DNA from: Narthecium ossifragum
Taxonomy: Eukaryota > Streptophyta > Magnoliopsida > Dioscoreales > Nartheciaceae
DNA: 64,000 bases
Assembly (NCBI GenBank): GCA_963920575.1
Contig: OY986968.1
Coordinates: 21,458,129-21,522,128, forward strand
Direction of reading: 5' to 3'
Below the pieces are notes generated by a model that worked only from the letters and a program-made list of their open reading frames with translations, was not told where the DNA came from and made no database searches. Shown here piece by piece: positions 56,996 to 64,000 of the stretch. Both the position numbers and the translations under genes were made by a program. How positions within the stretch are numbered: the stretch's first letter is position 1; the number at the start of each line of letters is the position of its first letter.

Positions 56996-58231
56996 TTATG
57001 GGTTCACTTCCAAACCTGAGATGTTCCGAAATCGCCACAGCACATTACCCAACTTCTTTGCCTCGAGGACGCTCGCCTTGGTTATGAACAAGCAGTCATC
57101 CACAAACAAAAGATGCCTAACATTGACTTCACCACCCCGATAGCTAACCCCTTCCAAAGCCAAAAGAGGTTGACGAAAAATACGAGAGAGTACTTCTTGC
57201 ACCAAAAGAAACAAATAAGGTGAGATCGGGTCTCCTTGGCGCAAACCCCTTCGTGACTGGAAAAGACCGCAAACTCTCCTATTCAGCAAGAGAGAGAAAC
57301 GTGCGGTGGAGACACACTCCATAATCCACACCACCCACTGGCTAGGAAACTCCATTTTCAATAAGACCTCCTGAAGAAACCTCCACCGCACAGAATCATA
57401 TGCGGACCAGAGGTCGATCTTGACTGCCATAATTGGTTCATCCTTCACAGCATACTTCAATGAGTGTAAAACTTCTTGTGCAGCGCCCACATTGTCAAGG
57501 ATAGACCTACCGGAGATGAAGGCCGATTGTTCAAGACTGATCAGCAAACCCAGACAACCTTCAAGCCAACAAGCAAGTATAGATGATATGACCTTATACC
57601 CTATGTTACAAAGGCTGATAGGGCGAAAATCTTTGATCTTCCGGGGGTTTCTACACTTGGGAATGAAGCAGATAAAAGTATCATTCCAATGTTTGGGAAG
57701 CTTCCCTGTCTCAAAAAATTTCTTGACCAACATCACTAAATCGGATCCAACCACATCCCAATAGCGCATATAAAATTCAGATGGAATACCATCCAGGCCC
57801 GGAGTTTTATCATGTTCCATCCGAAGAAGAGCTTGCTTAATCTCCTCCTCAGTGACTGGTCTGATCAAACCCTCCTTCTCCTCACCAGAAATAGTAGGAG
57901 GAGACGGCAGAGAGATAGGCCTTCCACAATCATTGTCGGCCCACAAATGCTGGTAAAACTCAACAAAAGCACCTTCAATTTCCTCCTGCTTCTCCAATTT
58001 CCTGCCATTGTTGTCGCAAATCTCCTCAATCTTTGTTCGCTGAGCCCTAGCCTTGAGTGATCTGTGGAAGGATTGAGAGTTTCTGTCGCCCTCCTTCACC
58101 CATTTCCTTCTTCTATACTGACTTGAGTATACTTCATGTTGTCTATTAAGAGCTTCAAGCCTATTTTCCAACATATGCAGTCGATCCTCTTCTTCAATTG
58201 ACAATGGGCCTTCCTCTTCCTGAAGAAACAA
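56996..58231 (-). pseudogene. LINE reverse transcriptase (main part)
   Basis: 411 open codons. RT motifs in order: GLDGIPSEFYMRYW, FICFIPKCRNPRKIKDFRPI, SLCNIGYKVIS, EQSAFISGRSILDNV, KIDLWSAYDSVRW, GLRQGDPISPYLFLL and the catalytic FVDD (family FADD). The frame breaks at 56996. Confidence 0.92.
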
Positions 58232-58234
58232 ACT

Positions 58235-59171
58235 CTATAAATACAATTCCATATTTCTATGTGTATTGGGGAGGTCAAAGGAATCACATTTACTCCAAGA
58301 TTTGACAGTATTCTTCAACTCAATCAGTCTACCCTTAAAAACATAATGGCTAGACCCTCTTCGCTGGCTTCGCCAAGCATTCACCACTGCCTTGCGAAAA
58401 GTGGGATGGTCGATCCATAGCTGCTGCATTCTAAAAGCCCGGGGGCCCTGAATTCTCTGCTCTTCCTGTAGAGAAAGCAAAAATGCTCTGTGATCTGAGC
58501 CAAAGCGGTTCAAATGATGGATCCTCGCAGCCGGGAACCATTCTTGCCACTCAGAGTTGCACAATCCTCTATCAAGTCACTCGAAAATTTTCTTCGCACC
58601 CGCAACCTCTTATACAAGGTGAATGAAGGTCCCTTGAACCCCAGATCCACCAGATGATCACCTTCAATAAGGGATAGGAAGTCAGCCACGCCTCTTGTGA
58701 ACTTGAATTCTATCCCCCCCCCCTCTTTTTCGACGGCACCAGTAGCACATTGAAATCCCCTATGATTAAATGTGGCCACCATGCCCTGTCGATCCTCTAC
58801 AGTGCCTCCCATAGCGACACTCTCTCCTTGCGATTACGGGCAGCGTAAACTGCCGAAAAGAACCACTGCCCCCAACGATCAAACGTCACAAGCCCATGGA
58901 TGGCTTGATCAGTGAAGTAGGTGAAAGGGACCCTACCAAAGCAAACCTTCCAGATAGCTAAGATCCCTCCACAGTGCCCTCTCGACGGCAGAATGAAGAC
59001 CCGCCAGTCCGCTCCCAGTCGGGCTTCAATGTACCCAACATCCTCCTCTGTCACAACGACCTCCAACAAAACAATCATATCAGGCTTCTTCGCCGCACAC
59101 AACCTCCTCTACGTTCGAACTGCTCTCACGGGCCCTATCCCGTGGCAGTTCCACACAATAATATTCGACAT
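58235..59171 (-). pseudogene. LINE ORF2 endonuclease (EEP) region
   Basis: MSNIIVWNCHG at 59171 is the usual start of plant LINE ORF2. A stop follows 20 codons later (VRT*). Then KKPDMIVLLEVVV (catalytic Glu region; the family usually has LLET or ILEP), HLVDLGFKGPSFT, and a later FGSDHRAFLL (SDH catalytic motif). Split across three frames. The nuclease would nick target DNA for reverse transcription. Confidence 0.85.
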
Positions 59172-59865
59172 TAATCACAAGGCTACACCCCCGCCGGCGC
59201 TCACATACCTTGATCGTTTCTGCTTACCATGGCCAACTGAGCTACAACCGGCCTCCACCATATATAGATCACCCACAAGCAGCTCCACAATAGCCAGCTC
59301 CACCCCCACAAAGGGACACCCGAGGGTCTCACCGTCATCTTCCTCCATCCTTTGAGATCCCGCCCCAAACATTCGAGAGGCATCGGGAGGTAAGTCACTA
59401 AGAAGGGCATTAAGAAGTACCTGTTGTCCAGCTAGATGTTTCTCATCCAAAGAAGCCCCAAGCCCACAACTCTGGTCCAAATCCTGTGATGGAGGCTTCA
59501 ATACATGTTTGTCCTGTCCCGTATCATCAAAGCCTTCTTGAAAACTCACCCCAAGCCTATACCCCTTTGGAATCACCAAGGGGCGTGGCCTATGCATTGG
59601 CCCGTTATTTCTCACATACCAGCCCGCTTGTTGTAAAGACAGAGAAGAGAAATCCTCTCTAGGTAACCCACCAGACAGCCCAGCCCCAAGGTTAACTCTA
59701 AAAGTCGTAGTCTTCACCCCCACCCCATGACACACCCCATGGCCCACTGGCATGTGCACCAACCCCACTACTCTCACGCCGAGAACCATCCTGCCTATCA
59801 TGTGCTTTATCTTCTAGACCCTTCAAAGGTATGTGCTCTATACCCATTTCATCAGCCCTGCCAGC

Positions 59866-61176
59866 CTATACAGTGACATCACTTTTCCCTGGACCATTGC
59901 GTAGCCGTTGGTCCCCACGACGAACCCCCTGCGGTGTCTCGTGAAAGCTTACCTGCCTTACGGTCTGCTGTCCATGCGGCTCATATCCTGCTCCATCGTC
60001 TACCTGAAGCCCGTGCAAGACCTGGAACCGACTTCCCTCGGCAATAGCCCCCAGCGATCCAAACGTCCTACCTCGACGCCGGAGCGACTGAACTGTTCTC
60101 CATTCACCTCCGAACACACCCTCGGCATTCGAACGCCCATTCCTACCAGCTTCACACACTTCACCTTTTCCTTGCCAAAGCCCAGAACCATCCATGCTCC
60201 CTTCTTTAGCATTCCCTGACCCCATCGCCTCTGGTTCGTTGTGCTGAGAAGCATCAACCATCACCTCCTCCCTTCCTCCAGCTTCAGAAACACCACCACT
60301 CGGCACCCCTTTCCTATCACAATACCTTCCAATATGCCCAACACAACCACAGATAGAGCAGATTGCTATATTCTCGAAAATAAACGGCTGAACAAAGCAC
60401 CCTGAATCAACATTGGGGACGCCCAAACCCACAACCGTGCCCATCCTCACCGGCTTGGCAGTCTCCACCTCCACACACACCCTCGCATACTTACTCCGAT
60501 CCACGAATGTTGTAGCCGCATCAACGGTCAGCGGTGTGCCCGCTCTAGCAGCAATAGTCACGAGTGCTTCCTTCTCCATATGTTCTTGGAGTAGACCCGG
60601 TAATCTCATCCATACCGAGACCTTGTCGAAATCCGCCGCAGTTGGCCTGAAACAATCCCTCCACCGCAGCAACGCCAGCGTCTTCCCGTTCATGATCCAT
60701 GGACCCCCAACGAGCACCATCATTAGGTCTTCTTCGCATGTAAACTTAAACACGAAGACACTCTCTGAACGGTCCGTCACTATGAACGGTTCCTTCGTCC
60801 GCGACAACCCAGCCAACCTCCGCCGGAGAAACTCCGAACCCATACTTCCACCAAGGAAACGTCCAAAAAGGGTATGGTTCCAACGTTGCCTACCTCGCTC
60901 CAGCACCTCCTCCGGTATCACTGCCCTATCCGGATAGAGATTTTGGATTTTCTTCAACTCGCTAGGGGGTACCATCTCGATTCCACTCCTCCGACGGCCG
61001 GTGATATTAGCCCAAGACGACACTCCATCAAAACCCGGCGGTGGACTCTCAGGTGAACGCACGGGAACTGGAATAGAGTCCCCTTTGTCCGGTGGGACTG
61101 GCTTTGATCCCGGGACTAAAGGCGGCCAGGCGCTCGCAGGGGGTTCCCCCACAGGGGTCTCACTATCAAACTCCAT
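59866..61176 (-). CDS. LINE ORF1 protein (DUF4283 and CCHC knuckle)
   Basis: 436 open codons from ATG 61176. Pro-rich start; then a DUF4283-type domain (WNHTLFGRFLGG, EPFIVTDRSESVFVFKF, GGPWIMNGKTLALLRW, VWMRLPGLLQEHM), and a knuckle CSICGCVGHIGRYC. ORF1 proteins of plant LINEs bind the element RNA. The reading frame continues in another frame at 59175-59801 (208 codons), so the stop at 59866 may follow a frameshift in a longer ORF1. Confidence 0.85.
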   Translation of the reverse strand: MEFDSETPVGEPPASAWPPLVPGSKPVPPDKGDSIPVPVRSPESPPPGFDGVSSWANITGRRRSGIEMVPPSELKKIQNLYPDRAVIPEEVLERGRQRWNHTLFGRFLGGSMGSEFLRRRLAGLSRTKEPFIVTDRSESVFVFKFTCEEDLMMVLVGGPWIMNGKTLALLRWRDCFRPTAADFDKVSVWMRLPGLLQEHMEKEALVTIAARAGTPLTVDAATTFVDRSKYARVCVEVETAKPVRMGTVVGLGVPNVDSGCFVQPFIFENIAICSICGCVGHIGRYCDRKGVPSGGVSEAGGREEVMVDASQHNEPEAMGSGNAKEGSMDGSGLWQGKGEVCEAGRNGRSNAEGVFGGEWRTVQSLRRRGRTFGSLGAIAEGSRFQVLHGLQVDDGAGYEPHGQQTVRQVSFHETPQGVRRGDQRLRNGPGKSDVTV

Positions 61177-61217
61177 AGTCTGAGAGTATGGATTTTACGT
61201 TAGAACACAACCCTATG

Positions 61218-61632
61218 AGAGTGTTTGGTTAGTAATATCGGTAAAACTTCCTCCATCAAAGTTGTGACTTTTGGAGATAATGATAAAAGAAAAATTATCG
61301 GAAATGATAATATTGGTAAAATTTCCTGCATCAAAATTGAGTGTTTTGTTAGTAGAAGGTTTGAAACATAACATATTAAGTATTAGTCAATTGTGTGATA
61401 AAGGTAACAAAGTCATTTTTGAAAAGTCAAAGTGCTATGTTAAAAATGCTATTAGTGATAAAATCATGCTAGTTGGTCATCGTGATGGTAACGTTTATAT
61501 TTTTTATCTTAATGATCTTGTTTGCCATGATGACATATGCCTTAGTGCTTTAAATGATAGTTTTTGGTTATGGCATAGGAGACTTAGACATGCTCACATG
61601 GATTTAATTTCCAAATTCTCTCGAAAAGACCT
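61218..61632 (+). pseudogene. Copia GAG-pre-integrase region
   Basis: After the LINE the copia element resumes with VTFGDNDKRKIIG-like text (after the protease), then LKHNILSISQLCDKG and LWHRRLRHAHMDLISKFSRKDL, the GAG-pre-integrase zinc region. A short near-duplication (61219-61262 against 61305-61365, around GGTAAAA(C/T)TTCCT) puts the first part out of frame. The domain stops at a solo LTR. Confidence 0.85.
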
Positions 61633-63088
61633 TGATGTGTCACTAAATATTCATAATTAAACCCCTTAAATTACCTTTATTAGGCATAAAGTAGTTGTAT
61701 TTAATTGTTTGTTAGTTGATTTCAGATTTAATCATGATATGAGAAGAAATACAATAAATTCAGCTAAAAAGATGAATTTATATGATAAAGACTGTTTCGT
61801 CGCATGTCAGGAGACTATTCTCCATATATTCTTTATAAGTCCAAATATTCTGAAAATTTAGTACGTGATAGAATACTTCAAGAGCTACAACTTTCATGTT
61901 GGACACTTGGCGAGATTCCAGACAGATGAATACCAGTTTTGAAGACTATGAAGATATACAGCTGCTGGAAATTGATCCGTCGATGTTTAGGAGAATATTC
62001 GCCAAATATTCGACATAAGTCCGAATATTATAAAATCTTCTGGGAAGGATAGAAGACTTCCTAATCTACATCTTTCATGTTGAGCACATTTTCAAATTCT
62101 GGACGGATTGAACCCAGTCGCGACCAGAAGAGGCTGTCAGAATTAAACTAGGAATTCCGAGTTGCACTAGAGGTCCAACTCAACTTAGCCATAACCCTAA
62201 TTCCAGGATTAAGGGCTTTTATTATATAAGGGGTTATTCCAGCCAAATTTCTCATCTTTTTGACAATCTTTGGAGGAGGAGGAAGAAGATGGAGAGGATG
62301 TGGATGGTGAGAGCTTCATATTCCAACCCGATGGCTTTCATCCAAAAGATGAGTTGCTAATTATTGTACTTAGAATTATTCATGAAACCCTAGTGTAGTT
62401 TTGGTTTTTCTTTAGTTGGATTTTTGTGAACTTCTCGATGCATGATCTCATGAATATGGTTTTATTGTTAATAGAGTTGAAGGAATAGAGTTCGCTTGAC
62501 GTATTTTCAGTCCTACATGATTTCTGTGATTGATTGTAGAGATTTATGAGATGGTTTTCATGAAGTTATTGGTTTGCCTTTGAGATAAGCTATGCTACGC
62601 GAAGATAGGTTGTGCCAAGGTCATTAGGAATAGTATAATTTAAGGTAATCGTAGAACCAAAGATAATCTATGCCAAGCAAAGATAGGTTATGCCGTTGGG
62701 AACATTAACTTTCTTTTAGGGATTCATGTGAGCTTGTAGCCATATGATTCATAATGTTGAGAGAAGGGAGCAAGATGATAACTAGACAAGACTAATAATG
62801 AAACTATGGTGGATTGTGTAATTCCTAAGTCACTTATCCATTGATTCAAAAATTAATCAACCTTTTATCTCTTTTATTTATTAGTTTAGATAACTTTATT
62901 CTATCTTTGATTCTTTTCCTTTGTTTTAGGGTTTTGAGAATTGATTTTCATTTCCAACGTTTTCCCTGTGGATCGACTCTGGACTTCACCGCTATTTCTA
63001 CCTAGTAGTGTAGTGATTGAATAAGGATTATAAATTTAATATTTGATTGAGTTTATAATGTTTTAACGACGACGTTTGTAAGCGATCA
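61633..63088 (+). mobile_element. Solo LTR (1456 bp) in the copia pre-integrase region, 5-bp TSD
   Basis: Starts TGATGTGTCAC and ends AAGCGATCA; GACCT on both sides (61628-61632 and 63089-63093). Its 3' half matches 3887-4780 in inverted orientation. The stretch CCTGTGGATCGACTC..CACCGC near the end is like gypsy (Tat/Athila-type) LTRs. A TATA-like TATATAAG lies at 62224-62231. Confidence 0.92.
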
Positions 63089-63093
63089 GACCT

Positions 63094-64000
63094 TATTCTT
63101 GGACTTCCCAATTCGAGAAAGATAAGATTTGTGATGCATGTCAAAGAAGAAAACAAGTAAAATTCTCTTCCAAGCCTAAAGATGTAGTTTCCACCACAAG
63201 AGCATTCAAACTCATTCATATGAACATTTTTGGACTTACTAAACCAACTAGCTTAGGTGGTGGCTCATATGATTTTATTTTAGTTGATGACTACACTAGA
63301 TATACATGGGTGATTTTCCCTGCACACAAAGATGAAGTCTTTGAGGAATTCATCAACTTTTGTAGAAGAGTCCAAAATGAGAAAGGTATTCTCATTACAT
63401 GCATTAGAAGTAGCCATGGACGTGAATTCAAGAACTCCCATCTAGAAAACTTTTTCAATGACAACGAGATTTCCCTCAACTTCTCATCTCCTAGAACCCC
63501 TTAACAAAATGGTGTTGTTGAAAGCAAAAATCGGACCCTACAAAATATGGCTAGAACTCTATTATGTGATAATAATCTTCCTAATTACTTTTGGACCGAA
63601 TCGATTAATACTTCTTGCTATGTTATCAATACAGTAACATTGAAACCTATTTTGAAGAAAACCCCCTATGAGCTTTGGAAAGGAAGAATTCCGAATATTA
63701 CTATAAAGCCTTTGGTTGCAAGTGCTTTGTCTTGAACAATGGCAAGGATAATCTTGGAAAGTTTGATGCTAGATCCGATGAAGAAGTTTTTCTTGGATAC
63801 TTGGAAAGAAGCAAAAGTTATAGAATCTTCAATAAAAGGACCTTGGTGGTTGAAGAATCAATGCATATTACATTTGATGAAATGATTATATATCCTAGTA
63901 AAATTGATGATGAAGATGATGAAATTCCCAATGACATATCAAAAGAGGTAGTAGATGAGACCCAAAACGATGTTGAAGAATTGAATGATAGATTTGAGAA
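63094..64000 (+). pseudogene. Ty1/copia integrase and start of the RT-proximal region (runs off window)
   Basis: KICDACQRRKQVKFSS (zinc end) leads to the rve core: FILVDDYTRYTWV (first Asp), IRSSHGREF where the family has IRSDHGREF (second Asp is Ser here), and QNGVVESKNRTL (Glu kept). A stop precedes QNGVV (63502-63504) and a frameshift follows NITIKPL near 63715. It continues with DEEVFLGYLERSKSYRIFNK, a normal post-core region, and an acidic DDEDDE stretch at the window end. Confidence 0.9.

Larger units (their letters stand above)
55025..61206 (-). mobile_element. L1-type LINE (6182 bp) inserted in the copia element, 11-bp TSD
   Basis: ACAACCCTATG lies at both edges (55014-55024 and 61207-61217). 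The minus strand ends in a short A-run. It keeps the full order: ORF1, endonuclease, reverse transcriptase, zf-RVT, RNase H. Only about 30 bp precede the ORF1 start, so the 5' end is short or slightly truncated. ORF2 has at least seven frame breaks, so the copy is dead. Confidence 0.92.

Noticed and set aside
59175..59801. Independent 208-codon gene between LINE ORF1 and ORF2
   Set aside because: Position and orientation make it the out-of-frame end of ORF1; no separate domain is seen.

Overview
This is nuclear DNA of a flowering plant. It has spliceosomal genes with GT-AG introns, plant-specific gene families (STICHEL-like, LEW1/NUS1-type, laccase, mTERF, ITPK) and a dense, nested plant transposon landscape. 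The GC-rich start of the mTERF-like locus and the TE mix fit a monocot or other non-eudicot, but the species cannot be fixed from the sequence. A 200-N assembly gap lies at 32233-32432.

Only two loci look like functional host genes, both on the + strand. One is a NUS1/LEW1-type cis-prenyltransferase accessory subunit (27622 to about 29824, at least five exons). The other is a large STICHEL-like gene (35506-42018, six exons, 1304 codons plus stop, with all splice junctions keeping frame). A two-exon ITPK pseudogene (25562-26308) lies upstream of NUS1. A GC-rich mTERF-like locus (31429-32232), made of three tandem copies each in a different frame, runs into the assembly gap.

Left arm (1-19500): LTR and LINE debris on the minus strand is followed by a dispersed repeat split by a non-autonomous hAT (8-bp TSD). 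Next comes the 3' two thirds of an Athila/Tat-type Ty3/gypsy element. Its reverse transcriptase is split by a 2.46-kb solo LTR, and its 3' LTR is split by a second solo LTR of a related family. Both solo LTRs have exact 5-bp TSDs.

Middle (19500-35000): foldback MITEs, a 3.2-kb near-perfect giant hairpin with a 24-bp tandem array in one arm, and the small host genes.

Right arm (42600-64000): a 6.5-kb PIF/Harbinger element (TAA TSD) carries a Myb/SANT ORF1 and a transposase gene. That transposase gene is itself interrupted by a 1.64-kb Pack-MULE (9-bp TSD) carrying a laccase fragment. Further right are LINE remnants, a MITE and a Ty1/copia element running off the window. The copia element is broken by a 6.2-kb L1-type LINE (11-bp TSD) and a third solo LTR (5-bp TSD).

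A pattern across elements stands out. Unrelated LTR families carry arrays of the same near-palindromic module, including an identical 20-mer in a gypsy-type and a copia LTR. A second GGATCGATCC array occurs both in an Athila-family LTR and inside the Harbinger element.
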